DNA of 39,615 nucleotides from JBOHUC01 sp050733935 (lineage in GTDB: Bacteria; Eisenbacteria; RBG-16-71-46; DASYSL01): assembly GCA_050733935.1 (NCBI GenBank), contig JBOHUC010000052.1:1-39615 (forward strand). Direction: 5' to 3'. Both the position numbers and the translations under genes were made by a program. The notes beneath the pieces were generated by a model that saw nothing but the letters and a program-made list of their open reading frames with translations, searched no databases and had not been told where the DNA came from. Positions 1-8,071 of the stretch are shown one piece after another (the stretch's first letter is position 1; each line of letters starts with the position of its first letter).

Positions 1-238
1 GCAGGTACGCGATCGGATCCTCCGCGAAGGCCTTCGCGCACTTCTCGGAGCAGAACCCGTACTCCTTGCCTTCGTAGACGCGCGTCGCCTTGACCGCCTC
101 CTCTTCCGCCTCTCCGTGCGTGACCTGGCAGACGAGACACATGGCTTTCTCGGGAGCGGCACTCGCCCCCTCCACGAACAGTCCGGGCCCGCCCATGACG
201 AGGGCCAGCGCGATCAGGAATCCCAGGAATCGTTTCAT
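1..238 (-). CDS. Exported YHS-domain (metal-binding type) protein, 3' end outside window
   Basis: The reading frame opens with ATG at 238 behind a good Shine-Dalgarno (AGAGGAG about 5 nt upstream) and runs off the window edge after 79 residues. The first 28 or so residues form a signal peptide (KRF, then a hydrophobic stretch ending near GASA). The exported part carries CLVC at about residues 34-37 and FCSEKC near 64-69, followed by AKAFAEDPIAY. This is the Cys pattern of the YHS/TRASH family, small domains that bind copper or other soft metals. It starts 10 bp after the stop of the barrel gene at 249 and is probably cotranscribed with it and with the Cys-rich gene at 1322. The metal is not identifiable. 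A thioredoxin-like or second domain could follow outside the window. Confidence 0.75.
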   Translation of the reverse strand, partial: MKRFLGFLIALALVMGGPGLFVEGASAAPEKAMCLVCQVTHGEAEEEAVKATRVYEGKEYGFCSEKCAKAFAEDPIAYL

Positions 239-248
239 TGCGCTCCTC

Positions 249-731
249 TCAGAAGCCGACGGACACGGCCGCGCCGGCGGTATCGAGCCACGCCCAGATG
301 AGCGTGGCGCTGTAGCGGTGAGTCGAGTACGTGGCGAGCAGGTGCGTGCGCTCACCGTCGTACATCGGCTGAATCGCAAACCCGCGCCCCAGTTCGACGG
401 TCGCTCCAAACGGCACGTTCCACCCCGCATCCCATTCCGAGTAGTTGAGACTCACGTAGGCCGACGTGCGCGCGAACGGCAGGTACTTTGCCGCCGTCGC
501 GTAGTACGCCTGCGTCCCCTCGGGAGAACCGATGCGATCCGAGCTCGTGCCGAGGAACACCGCCGGCCGCCGCTCGGTCTCGGTCAGCACGAACCAGGTC
601 GCGAGCGGGTTCACTTCCGCGGCCGCCACGTTGAACTCGACGCCGAGCTGAAGCGTCGGAATCACGCGATAGTTCGCGGTCGCCCGCCAGCGCGGCCGTT
701 CGAGCTCGGTGTTCACGTAACGCAGCGACAT
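249..731 (-). CDS. Outer-membrane beta-barrel-like protein (N-terminus detached)
   Basis: The 160 residues alternate polar and hydrophobic/aromatic positions in strand-like runs (for example RWRATANYRVIP, TLQLGVEFNV, HRYSATLIWAWL) and end in a C-terminal phenylalanine (VSVGF), as outer-membrane barrels often do. No signal peptide follows ATG 731 and its Shine-Dalgarno is weak. Strand-like sequence continues upstream in the same frame (GLHTKWTM) until TGA codons at 785-783 and 794-792, beyond which a perfect signal peptide lies in frame (792-935). The gene therefore looks interrupted: ATG 731 is either an internal methionine of a broken gene or a makeshift start. The protein family is not recognised. 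The neighbours (Cys-rich exported protein, YHS protein) suggest a metal-handling or envelope role. Confidence 0.55.
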   Translation of the reverse strand: MSLRYVNTELERPRWRATANYRVIPTLQLGVEFNVAAAEVNPLATWFVLTETERRPAVFLGTSSDRIGSPEGTQAYYATAAKYLPFARTSAYVSLNYSEWDAGWNVPFGATVELGRGFAIQPMYDGERTHLLATYSTHRYSATLIWAWLDTAGAAVSVGF

Positions 732-791
732 CGTCCACTTCGTATGAAGTCCGCTCCCCCGGAGCGGCGCGCCCTCGCCGGGTCAGCCACT

Positions 792-935
792 TCAGGTGGG
801 GGCGCTGGCCACCGGCCGCGACCGCACCGGCATTGCCGCGGCCGAATCCGGTCGGGCGGTCGAATCTGGCTCCGCCGCGAGCACGGGCGCGGCGACAAGC
901 GCGACGAGCGCCACGAGCATCCACGCACAACGCAT
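792..935 (-). pseudogene. Detached signal-peptide segment of the barrel gene
   Basis: ATG 935 sits 8 nt after a strong Shine-Dalgarno (GGAGG) and encodes 47 residues: a textbook signal peptide (RCAW, then LVALVALVAAPVLA) followed by a Pro/Ser/Ala-rich linker. It stops at TGA 794-792, with a second TGA three codons later at 785-783. The barrel ORF 249-731 is in the same frame. I read this as the true 5' end of that gene, cut off by nonsense mutations or by paired sequencing or assembly errors. An ATG at 942 in another frame is too close to the Shine-Dalgarno and leads into non-protein-like sequence. Confidence 0.5.
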
Positions 936-992
936 GAGACATCCCTCCGATGGAACAGAACGCACGGACGAGCAGAGGCTCGACCCCGCGGA

Positions 993-1322
993 TCAGTTTC
1001 GGAGCGGACTCAGTGGAAGGAATCGAGGAGGTCGAAGGTCGAGAGAGGCCATCGGGTCCGCGGGCTCAGCGCTCTCGAGCTCCCACCCGGGACGCAGCGG
1101 CGCGACGGCGGGCGTGAGGCACGAGACGAACGAGTCGCTGGCCGTCGCCGCCACAGGCTCCATGGCCGCCGCCAGCGAACACTCGCCATCCGGGAGAACC
1201 GGACAGCGCGGAGACTCGTCCTCGCAGCATGAGTCGGACGGAGCACAGCACAGGCTCGACGCCCAGGACGTCACGGGGCTCATGCAGAGGAGGAGCGCGA
1301 GGCAGACGATGCGGAACCACAT
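993..1322 (-). CDS. Small cysteine-rich exported protein
   Basis: A 109-residue protein starting at ATG 1322 with a signal peptide (WFRIVCLALLLCMSPVTSWA). The exported part opens with a Cys cluster (SLCCAPSDSCCEDESPRC, then C in DGEC and FVSC), giving about eight cysteines in 70 residues, and ends in a Pro/Leu-rich tail. An upstream in-frame start at 1415 would bury the signal peptide behind 31 residues and is rejected. A TACACT box lies exactly 7 nt before the ATG, so the mRNA is probably leaderless. It heads the minus-strand set 1322 to 1, and Cys-rich exported proteins next to YHS proteins suggest heavy-metal handling. The family is not recognised. Confidence 0.6.
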   Translation of the reverse strand: MWFRIVCLALLLCMSPVTSWASSLCCAPSDSCCEDESPRCPVLPDGECSLAAAMEPVAATASDSFVSCLTPAVAPLRPGWELESAEPADPMASLDLRPPRFLPLSPLRN

Positions 1323-1329
1323 GGGCGAA

Positions 1330-1335
1330 AGTGTA
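1330..1335 (-). promoter_or_regulatory. -10 element TACACT, leaderless start of 1322 gene
   Basis: Read on the minus strand, TACACT is followed by 7 nt and then the ATG at 1322. No convincing -35 is visible. It matches the TANNCT pattern seen before several other genes here. Confidence 0.45.
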
Positions 1336-1394
1336 GCACGGGCTCTGGGAGCGCCGGACAGGGAGTTGCAAATCATCCGGGGCGCAAAACGCAA

Positions 1395-1423
1395 CGGGCC
1401 CGGTGGGAATCCCACCGGGCCCG
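1395..1423 (-). terminator. Perfect 13-bp hairpin terminator for the GEVED gene
   Basis: The arms 1395-1407 and 1411-1423 pair perfectly around a 3-nt loop. Read on the minus strand, the hairpin lies about 25 nt after the stop at 1449 and is followed by TTGCGTTTTGCG, a broken U-tract. It ends transcription of the 1449-2969 gene before the Cys-rich gene's promoter. Confidence 0.75.
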
Positions 1424-1448
1424 GTCGTTTGCAGCGGATGCCGGATGT

Positions 1449-2969
1449 CTAGCGGTACTGGGACTTCACGCGGCCCCACGACGACGGATTGGTCGGCGTG
1501 GTCCGGTCGATCACGACCGGATAGTCCTCGGTCTCGCCGCCCTGCATGACCGCACCGTTCCACGGGAAGTCGTCAGGGACGGCGTCGGGGCTGATCGTGA
1601 GCCGGAGCCAGCCGCGATCGGCGGAAGGCCCGACCGCGATGCCCGGGGTCACGAGCGAGTTGCAGCCTTCGACGAGCGTGATCGGAACGTTCTTGACGGC
1701 CCACTCGTACGCGCAGAACGGAATGCCATCGCAGCGCACGTTGTCGTTCCAGTCGCCGTCCTCGTTGAGGTCGACCAGGATGTTGAGGAACACGGTGCGC
1801 GGAGCCGGACCGCAGTTCGCGACATTGTACGTGAACGTGTTGATCTGGCACGCGGCGAGAAGAATTGTCGACGTGACGCCGGCATCCACTCCGTCCGTGT
1901 AGCACTCGTCCTGATCGAACGACAGGCCGAACGCCGCCTCGACACAGTCGGTCGGGAGACCCGTGTGGCACGCGCTCGTTCCGACGGCCGGCGTATTCAC
2001 CTTCCCATCCGGCTCGTCGTCGATTCCCGAAATGACCGGGGCGTAGCAGCCGAGCCAGAACGGCGCGATGCCGGCCGGAGTCGCATGCTGGACGAAGCCC
2101 GCAGCCGCACCGGGCGGCGTGCTGATCGGCGGGCAGACGATCTCCATGGCTCCGGCCGGGCACAAGGCCGAGAGGCACGTCGGGAAGGCGCCGGCAACTC
2201 CGCTCGGATACGCCGGAATGCACTCCGGAGCGTCCCCGAAGTCGTTGTGCGGGGAGAAGCAGTCAAGCGGCGAGCCGGTGACCGAGATGTCGTCGATGCC
2301 GACCCACTCGTCGTTGCCAACCGCGTTCGAGGTCATGATGCGAACCTGGACCTCGGGCTGGTTCTCGGCGGCCCCGGGGAGCACGGCGCTGATGGGGGTG
2401 ACGAGCGTCGCCTGGTTGGGCCCGGTCGTCGCGTCGGCCGTGCAGGCGGTGGCCACGTTCGTCCACGGTCCCGCGTTGCCGACACGGAACTGTACCGCGA
2501 CGGGCTGGATCGCGTCGTCCGTGTTCCCGCCGTCGATGTCGCGCAGGTTGCAGGCCACCGTGATTGAGCCCAGTCCGGTCGTGATGAGATAGAGCGTGAT
2601 GTGCGGATTGTCGGCTGCGGCCGAGCCCTGAAGCGCGATCGTGGGATTGGCGATCAAATCGAACTCGGCCACACCCCCGTTCGTAAGGTTCGGGTTCGAC
2701 TGGTTCGCGATCACGTCGATCGTCGGGACAAGGAACTCGAGCGACACGGCACACGGGTTGACGCCGGTGATCGAAGTGGCCTCGTCCCCGAGATACCCCT
2801 GAATGCCCGGGACGCCCGTCCAGTCGTCGTTCAGGGTGATTTGACCGGCGGCCGACCAGTTCTGCGAGAACGGTAGAGCCTGGGGTGTCGTGTTCGCGTG
2901 CGCGAGACACGGTGCACCCGCAAGGACGAGCGCCACGCCCGCCCGAATCCAATTCGTGCGACAGCTCAT
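1449..2969 (-). CDS. Exported GEVED-domain surface protein with C-terminal SWG tail
   Basis: A 506-residue protein with a signal peptide (RTNWIRAGVALVLAGAPCLAHA) and ATG 2969 placed 8 nt after GGGAGGA. Residues about 27-235 form a beta-rich, Asp/Asn-rich module (FSQNWS, NDDWTGVPGIQGYLGD, ending GIDDISVTG) typical of bacterial exoprotein jelly-roll-like domains. A Cys-rich middle follows, and residues about 380-490 match a GEVED domain (FLNILVDLNEDGDWND, GWLRLTIS, GGETEDYPVVI). The last residues are NPSSWGRVKSQYR, the same tail found on three other exported proteins in the window. It has its own promoter (3080-3108) and terminator (1395-1423), so it is probably monocistronic. GEVED proteins are usually surface or matrix proteins; no enzyme motif is visible. 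Confidence 0.8.
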   Translation of the reverse strand: MSCRTNWIRAGVALVLAGAPCLAHANTTPQALPFSQNWSAAGQITLNDDWTGVPGIQGYLGDEATSITGVNPCAVSLEFLVPTIDVIANQSNPNLTNGGVAEFDLIANPTIALQGSAAADNPHITLYLITTGLGSITVACNLRDIDGGNTDDAIQPVAVQFRVGNAGPWTNVATACTADATTGPNQATLVTPISAVLPGAAENQPEVQVRIMTSNAVGNDEWVGIDDISVTGSPLDCFSPHNDFGDAPECIPAYPSGVAGAFPTCLSALCPAGAMEIVCPPISTPPGAAAGFVQHATPAGIAPFWLGCYAPVISGIDDEPDGKVNTPAVGTSACHTGLPTDCVEAAFGLSFDQDECYTDGVDAGVTSTILLAACQINTFTYNVANCGPAPRTVFLNILVDLNEDGDWNDNVRCDGIPFCAYEWAVKNVPITLVEGCNSLVTPGIAVGPSADRGWLRLTISPDAVPDDFPWNGAVMQGGETEDYPVVIDRTTPTNPSSWGRVKSQYR

Positions 2970-3079
2970 GAGAATGTTCCTCCCGATGGGTCGATGCGTC
3001 CGGATGAGGTTCGGCAGGACGCGAGATCGGGGGGAAGATAGGGGGCTCGCAGCCAGGCCATGATGGGTGGAGCCCGAGG

Positions 3080-3108
3080 ACTATAGGCCGGGAGGGCCCG
3101 CGGCACAA
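3080..3108 (-). promoter_or_regulatory. Promoter TTGTGC-N17-TATAGT for the GEVED gene
   Basis: On the minus strand TTGTGC (3108-3103) is separated by exactly 17 nt from TATAGT (3085-3080). Transcription would start near 3073, giving a leader of about 100 nt before ATG 2969. Confidence 0.5.
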
Positions 3109-3133
3109 GGCCGGATCGGGTGCGTCTTCGGAA

Positions 3134-3877
3134 CTAGCGGTAGAGGCCCTTGATGCGTCCCCAGCTCGAGCCCTGGGCTGGAGTTCCGGGCGGCTCGAAC
3201 ACAACCGAAAGCGAAGGCCTCGCATCGGGCGTCGGATTCTCGCGTGTGTCGAATCGTTTCGCTGTCCCGCCCACGCTTTCGTCCCCACGCAGGAGCCATC
3301 CGAAGTTCGTCGCCGGCGTATCGAGCCACGACTGCACATCCGCGACCATGGCCGAAGTCGTTCCCCACGAATACAGACCGAGCTCGTTGACCGGAACCGA
3401 AGCGCTCGCTCCGGGCGCGAAATCTCCGCCCGCCGCACCCCAGAACGTGGACGGCGAGAAACGATGGAGCCACGTCGCATCGCCCGCCGTAGCCGGCGCC
3501 CCTCCGCCTCCCGCGCTTCCCGCGTTCGACGTTCCCTCGCCCCATGAAGCGTGTGCGCGGTGGAGCCCCACGAAACTCGTGCCCAGGGTCGACTGCGACA
3601 TGTTGAGAATGAGCAAAACGGTTTGAATGGTCGCACCGGGTGGAATTGCCCCCGCGATGTCGAAGCGCAGGAGGCCGCGACGAATGCTGCCCGACGGCTG
3701 GGCCGTTCGTCCCGCGAACAGGGTCGGCCCCGCACCGTTACTGAGCGCTCCAGAAGCGTTCTCGTAGAGCGTGTTGTCCTGCGCGGGCGCGAGCATGACT
3801 GCGTCCGCGGACACGCGTGCGGCGGCGACGGGGCTCAGGAGGAGAGCAAGCGACAGGAAGACAATGCGAGGACGCAT
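3134..3877 (-). CDS. Exported DNRLRE-domain protein with C-terminal SWG tail
   Basis: A 247-residue protein starting at ATG 3877 (GGAG 9 nt upstream) with a signal peptide (RPRIVFLSLALLLSPVAAARVSA). The frame stays open far upstream through the 3910-5682 gene on another frame; only this start gives a signal peptide. The body matches the DNRLRE module: PAQDNTLYENASGALSNGAG, RRGLLRFDIAGAIPPGATIQ, then ASWGEG and TSAMVADVQSWLDTPATNFGWLLRG. DNRLRE domains are beta-sandwiches of secreted, often wall- or sugar-associated proteins. The protein ends GSSWGRIKGLYR. It begins 32 bp after the stop of the upstream repeat protein, so the two are likely cotranscribed. Confidence 0.8.
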   Translation of the reverse strand: MRPRIVFLSLALLLSPVAAARVSADAVMLAPAQDNTLYENASGALSNGAGPTLFAGRTAQPSGSIRRGLLRFDIAGAIPPGATIQTVLLILNMSQSTLGTSFVGLHRAHASWGEGTSNAGSAGGGGAPATAGDATWLHRFSPSTFWGAAGGDFAPGASASVPVNELGLYSWGTTSAMVADVQSWLDTPATNFGWLLRGDESVGGTAKRFDTRENPTPDARPSLSVVFEPPGTPAQGSSWGRIKGLYR

Positions 3878-3909
3878 GGCGGGATCTCCATCCGAATGAT
3901 CGTCAAAAG

Positions 3910-5682
3910 TCAGGGCAAATAGACGAATCGAAGCGAGGCGCCTCCAGCGGGGGAGACGACGCGGAGCCAGTATACACCGGCCGTCGCGCGCCGGCCGCGA
4001 TCGTCCCGTCCGTTCCACACGAGGCGATGCACGCCTTCGGTGCGGTTCTCTCCCGACCACAGTACCGCCACCTGCCGTCCGGCGGGATTGACGACGTGCG
4101 CCTGCGCATCCGTTTCGCGCGGGAGCGCCACGTCGAACGCGGCCACGCCCGTCGCCGGATGCCGTCCGGCGAGCGCAAGCCGCACGCCCGCAACGCCCGG
4201 CGAACCCGGCCCTCCCGGCACGCCGACCGTGGGCCCGATCGAGCCCGAGCCCGTCACGCGCTGTGCGAACACGTCGTAGTTTCCACCGCCGTTTCGGGGA
4301 TCGGTCCACGCGACGATCACACCGCCGGCTTCGTCGGGTACGGCGCTCGGATCGATCTGAACGTCCGGCGCATCGCACAGCTCGAGTCCCGCGGCGGGCC
4401 ACGGCGGCACGATCGTGCCCGATCCGCTCACGCGCGTGGCGTGAATGCCGCCCGATCCGCGACCGTCCTCCCAGGCGACGATTGCGCCGCCGGCCTGGTC
4501 GCTCACGATCGTCGGATCGTCCTGACGGTACTGCGCGGGGGAGAGGTCGAGACCGGTGGTCGGCCAGCCCGGCGCGAGCGCACCGCCCGGCAGGATGTGC
4601 TGTGCGTAAATGTCCGTGTTGGTCGGAAACGTCGACGTGTCGCGGCCGTCCTGCCACGCCACAATCGCTCCGCCGGATCCGTCGTTCGTGATCACGGGGG
4701 AGATTTGAAGCTCGGCCGCCGTGCACGCGGGGGTTCCGTTTGCGGTCCAGCCCGGAGCGAGGGTCCCGTCGCCGAGGAGCCTCGAGGCGTAGATGTCCCA
4801 GGCCGGGAGGGCGCGCGTTCCCGAGCGTCCGTCCTGCCAGGCGAAGAGCACGCCGCCCACTCCGTCCGGACACAGGACCGGCGTGTCCTGGTCGGTGGTG
4901 GCGTGGACGGCGACAGCGGTTCCGTTGGGCTGCCATCCGGCCACGAGGGCACCGGTGGCCGTGAAGCGCATGGCGTAGACGTCGCGGTCGGCCACGAACG
5001 TGGTTCCCGCGCGTCCGTCGATCCACGCGAGATAGACGCCGCCCGCGCCGTCGGGAACTCCGACCGGGGCGTACTGCGCGCGCGCCGCGTTGCAGAGAAG
5101 GCTTCCGTTCGCCGTCCAGTTCGGGTCGAGCGTTCCGGCCGTGAGCAGACGGACTCCGTACAGGTCCTCGGTCGCGCCGCGCCCGTCCGTCCACACGATG
5201 AACGCTCCGCCGCTTCCGTCGCCCACGACAGTGGGAGCCGACTGGTTCTGCGCGACGTTACAGACGTGATTGCCGTTCACGGTCCACCCGGGGTCCACCG
5301 AGCCTCCCGGCTGGACGCGCATCGCATAGATGTCGAGCAGGCCGTTCCGCGTGTCCGCCCACGCGAGCACGGCGCCGAAGCCGTCGGAACCGATCGCGAG
5401 GTCGGATTGCGTGGCGTTGTGCGTGCACACCGCGAGCCCGTCGTCGGGCCAGCCGGGAGCGATCGTGCCCGCGGCCGTGACGCGCTGGACGTACACGTCG
5501 GGATTCCCGTTGCGCGTGTCGATCCACGCGACGTACGCGCCGCCGCCGCCGTCGGAGACCGCAATCGGCTGGTTCTGGTTTTGAGGCGCGAGCGTGAGCG
5601 GAGCGCCGTTCGGCGTCCACTGGGCGGTCGCTGTCGTGGGGAAGAGAGCGGCGATGAAGGCGATGAGCGAGATGCGATGCAA
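3910..5682 (-). CDS. Exported eight-repeat protein with FlgD-type C-terminal domain
   Basis: I place the start at TTG 5682, which follows GGAGG by 5 nt and opens a signal peptide (HRISLIAFIAALFPTTATA); this gives 590 residues. Residues about 35-480 are eight copies of a 54-62 residue unit with the core DGxGGAxVAWxDxRxGxxDxYAxRV, then G-x-x-x-PGW-x-x-NG and Q-x-x-P, the last copy partial. This could fold as a beta-propeller. The C-terminal 85 residues (AGRQVAVLWSGENRTEG, then LVWNGRDDRGRRATAGVYWLRV) match the FlgD Ig-like/T9SS type A sorting module. Calls elsewhere for such repeats are vague ('T9SS-sorted hypothetical'), and I assign no enzymatic role. It heads a two-gene unit with the DNRLRE gene. 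Confidence 0.75.
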   Translation of the reverse strand: MHRISLIAFIAALFPTTATAQWTPNGAPLTLAPQNQNQPIAVSDGGGGAYVAWIDTRNGNPDVYVQRVTAAGTIAPGWPDDGLAVCTHNATQSDLAIGSDGFGAVLAWADTRNGLLDIYAMRVQPGGSVDPGWTVNGNHVCNVAQNQSAPTVVGDGSGGAFIVWTDGRGATEDLYGVRLLTAGTLDPNWTANGSLLCNAARAQYAPVGVPDGAGGVYLAWIDGRAGTTFVADRDVYAMRFTATGALVAGWQPNGTAVAVHATTDQDTPVLCPDGVGGVLFAWQDGRSGTRALPAWDIYASRLLGDGTLAPGWTANGTPACTAAELQISPVITNDGSGGAIVAWQDGRDTSTFPTNTDIYAQHILPGGALAPGWPTTGLDLSPAQYRQDDPTIVSDQAGGAIVAWEDGRGSGGIHATRVSGSGTIVPPWPAAGLELCDAPDVQIDPSAVPDEAGGVIVAWTDPRNGGGNYDVFAQRVTGSGSIGPTVGVPGGPGSPGVAGVRLALAGRHPATGVAAFDVALPRETDAQAHVVNPAGRQVAVLWSGENRTEGVHRLVWNGRDDRGRRATAGVYWLRVVSPAGGASLRFVYLP

Positions 5683-5731
5683 GGCTGCCTCCGCGTGGAA
5701 AGTCACGCCTCCGGGCGGGGAAGCCGCAACA

Positions 5732-5760
5732 AGTCTACTCTGGTGCGAGTCCCGCGTCAC
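5732..5760 (-). promoter_or_regulatory. Promoter GTGACG-N17-TAGACT for the repeat-protein operon
   Basis: On the minus strand GTGACG (5760-5755) and TAGACT (5737-5732) are 17 nt apart, giving a start near 5725 and a leader of about 43 nt to TTG 5682. The same arrangement occurs before 10497. Confidence 0.5.
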
Positions 5761-5922
5761 CTGTGGAACGGCCCCGGAGGCATTGCATTTTGCCCGGATC
5801 CCCCTGAAAGTTGGATCTGAGAGGGCCGCTCTAGCCAATGGGAATCCAAGGAGTTAGGCAGGTGCCTCGCAAGGTCCCCGCGGCCCGCGTTCGGGGGCGT
5901 CGCCAGGGCGCCGCCGAGCCGC

Positions 5923-5928
5923 TATTCT
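5923..5928 (+). promoter_or_regulatory. -10 element TATTCT, leaderless start of S9 peptidase
   Basis: TATTCT is followed by 7 nt (CCGACGC) and the ATG at 5936. There is no Shine-Dalgarno, so a leaderless mRNA is likely. No -35 is visible. Confidence 0.45.
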
Positions 5929-5935
5929 CCGACGC

Positions 5936-8071
5936 ATGCTCGAAACCGACCTGCTTCGCCTGACCTGGATTGCCGACCCGCAGATTTCTCCCGACGGCTC
6001 TCGGATTGCGTTCACGCGCGTGACGATCGACCGCGAGAAGGACGCCTACCAGACGAGCCTCTGGATCGTCGCCGCGAGCGGCGGAAAGCCGCGCGCGCTC
6101 ACGTTCGGCCCCAAGGATTCGCAACCCCGCTGGTCCCCCGACGGGACGAGGCTCGCGTTCGTGCGCGGTGCGGAGGAGGGAAAGCCCGCGCAGCTCTACG
6201 TTCTGCCGATGAACGGGGGCGAGGCGGTGCGGCTCACCGAGCTCGTGAAGGGCGCCGGGAACCCGGCCTGGTCGCCGGACGGCACGCGTCTCGCGTTCAC
6301 GAGCGCAACCGATCCTGCGCGCGACAAGGCCGACGAGAAGAAGCCCGCGAACCCACCGGTGCGCATCGTCACCCGGCCCATGTTTCGCCTCGACAACGAG
6401 GGCTTCCTCGAGCACGACCATCCGGATCACGTGTGGGTCGTCGAAGCCGGTGGCGGCACGCCGCGCCCGCTCACGGGAGGCCGTTACGTCGAGACGTCAC
6501 CGGCCTGGTCGCGCGATGGCAAGCGCGTTCTATTCCTCTCCGACCGCCGACCGGAGCCGTGGTTCGGCGGCGAGGACGTCGACCTTTACGCCGTGGCCGC
6601 GGATCGCACGACCCCCGCGACGGACGAGAGCGACGGGCTCGAGCGGATCGCGAACCACACGGGTCCGATCTTCACGTTTCGCGAAGGGGCGGACGGTCGC
6701 ATCGTCGCGGTCGGCGCGACCGTGCTCGATCCGCCGCGCTCGTACGACCAGCGCGACCTGCTCTTGTTCGAAGGACCCGGGCCGATGCGCAAAGCGCGCG
6801 TGCTCACGAGCGCCTACGATTTCGAGGTGGACGGGGATATCGCCGCCGACGGTCATCCGCCGCGTGGCGGCGGGTCGTTCCCGATCGGCTTTGCGCGCGA
6901 CGGGCGCTCCGTGCTCACGGTCGTGGGTCGCCATGGCTCGAACCGGCTCGCGCGCATCACGATCGAAAGCGGAAAGGTCGAGGAGCTCACGGAAGGCCGT
7001 CACGAGGTCCAGGTCGGGAGCCTCTCGGCCGACGGCCGGTTCGCCGCGCTCACACTCGGAAGTGTCGAGCGTCCCGGCGTGCTCGCGGTCTGCGACATCG
7101 AAGCGGGCACCGTTCGCGTGCTCGTCGATCCGAACGAAGCCGTGTTCGCCGAGACCCGCCTCGGAGAGGTCGAGGAGGTCTGGTACGACTCGTTCGATGG
7201 CACGAAGATCCAGGGCTGGATCGTGAAGCCGCCGGATTTCGATCCGAAGCGGAAGTATCCGCTCATCCTCGAGATCCATGGCGGACCGCACGTCGCTTAC
7301 GGCGTGGGGTTCTTCCACGAGTTCCGCGTGCTCGCCGCCGCCGGCTACGTCGTCCTCTACACCAACCCGCGCGGCAGCACGACGTACGGACAGGACTTCG
7401 GAAACGTGATCCAGTACCGCTACCCCGGGGACGACTACAAGGACCTGATGGCCGGCGTGGACTTCGTGGCAGCCCGCGGCTACGTCGACCCCGAGCGGAT
7501 GGGCGTGACCGGGGGATCGGGCGGGGGGCTCCTCACGAACTGGACGATCGGGCAGACCGATCGTTTCAAAGCGGCGATCACGCAGCGCTGCGTGTCCGAC
7601 TGGTCTGCATTCTGGTACGGCTGCGACTTCACGATGTTCACGCCGTGGTGGTTCAAGAAGCCGCCGTTCGAGGACCTGACCGAATACGTCGAACGCTCTC
7701 CGGTCATGCTCACCCCGAAGGTAAAGACCCCTCTCCTCGTGCTCCATTCGGACGAGGACTGGCGGACGCCGACGCTCCAGGGCGAGGCCATGTTCCGCGC
7801 CCTCGTCATGCAGAGAAAGCCCGCCGTGATGGCGCGCTTTCCGGGCGAGGGCCACGAGCTTTCAAGGAGCGGCGCGCCGTCCCGGCGGGTGCAGAATCAG
7901 CGGCTCATCCGCCGCTGGTTCGATCGCTGGCTCCTTGGCAAGGACGCGCCCGAGTTCGATCAGGACGGTGTGCTGCGCGAGCCCGAGACGGTGGACCGTC
8001 CGGCCGCGAGCGCGCGCGAGGAATCGCCGGTTCCCGCCGGCGTGCGCGGTCAGGGCGCCGAGGGGCGATAG
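5936..8071 (+). CDS. S9-family acyl-/dipeptidyl peptidase (prolyl oligopeptidase clan)
   Basis: A 711-residue cytoplasmic serine peptidase with no signal peptide. Residues about 10-400 form a beta-propeller with TolB/WD40-like units (DPQISPDGSRIAFTRV, QPRWSPDGTRLAFVRG, NPAWSPDGTRLAFTS). The alpha/beta-hydrolase half opens with LILEIHGGPHVAYGV and the oxyanion region YTNPRGSTTYG. The triad is readable: Ser528 in GVTGGSGGGL, Asp608 in HSDEDWRTP and His640 in GEGHELSR. The layout fits S9C acylaminoacyl peptidases, which remove N-terminal blocked or dipeptide residues from oligopeptides. The nucleophile elbow has Gly where many members have Tyr (GGSYGG). The gene's end overlaps the convergent GT39-like gene by 22 bp. 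Confidence 0.9.
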   Translation: MLETDLLRLTWIADPQISPDGSRIAFTRVTIDREKDAYQTSLWIVAASGGKPRALTFGPKDSQPRWSPDGTRLAFVRGAEEGKPAQLYVLPMNGGEAVRLTELVKGAGNPAWSPDGTRLAFTSATDPARDKADEKKPANPPVRIVTRPMFRLDNEGFLEHDHPDHVWVVEAGGGTPRPLTGGRYVETSPAWSRDGKRVLFLSDRRPEPWFGGEDVDLYAVAADRTTPATDESDGLERIANHTGPIFTFREGADGRIVAVGATVLDPPRSYDQRDLLLFEGPGPMRKARVLTSAYDFEVDGDIAADGHPPRGGGSFPIGFARDGRSVLTVVGRHGSNRLARITIESGKVEELTEGRHEVQVGSLSADGRFAALTLGSVERPGVLAVCDIEAGTVRVLVDPNEAVFAETRLGEVEEVWYDSFDGTKIQGWIVKPPDFDPKRKYPLILEIHGGPHVAYGVGFFHEFRVLAAAGYVVLYTNPRGSTTYGQDFGNVIQYRYPGDDYKDLMAGVDFVAARGYVDPERMGVTGGSGGGLLTNWTIGQTDRFKAAITQRCVSDWSAFWYGCDFTMFTPWWFKKPPFEDLTEYVERSPVMLTPKVKTPLLVLHSDEDWRTPTLQGEAMFRALVMQRKPAVMARFPGEGHELSRSGAPSRRVQNQRLIRRWFDRWLLGKDAPEFDQDGVLREPETVDRPAASAREESPVPAGVRGQGAEGR

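Noticed and set aside
783..794. TGA recoded as Trp/Gly to join the signal peptide and barrel
   Set aside because: TGA is a normal stop for other clear genes here (for example 11003, 3910, 17085), and no selenocysteine-type context is visible.
5856..5867. AGGCAGGTGCC quasi-palindrome shared with 28708-28718 as an operator
   Set aside because: Eleven-base matches are expected by chance in a window of this size and composition; only the intergenic location is suggestive.
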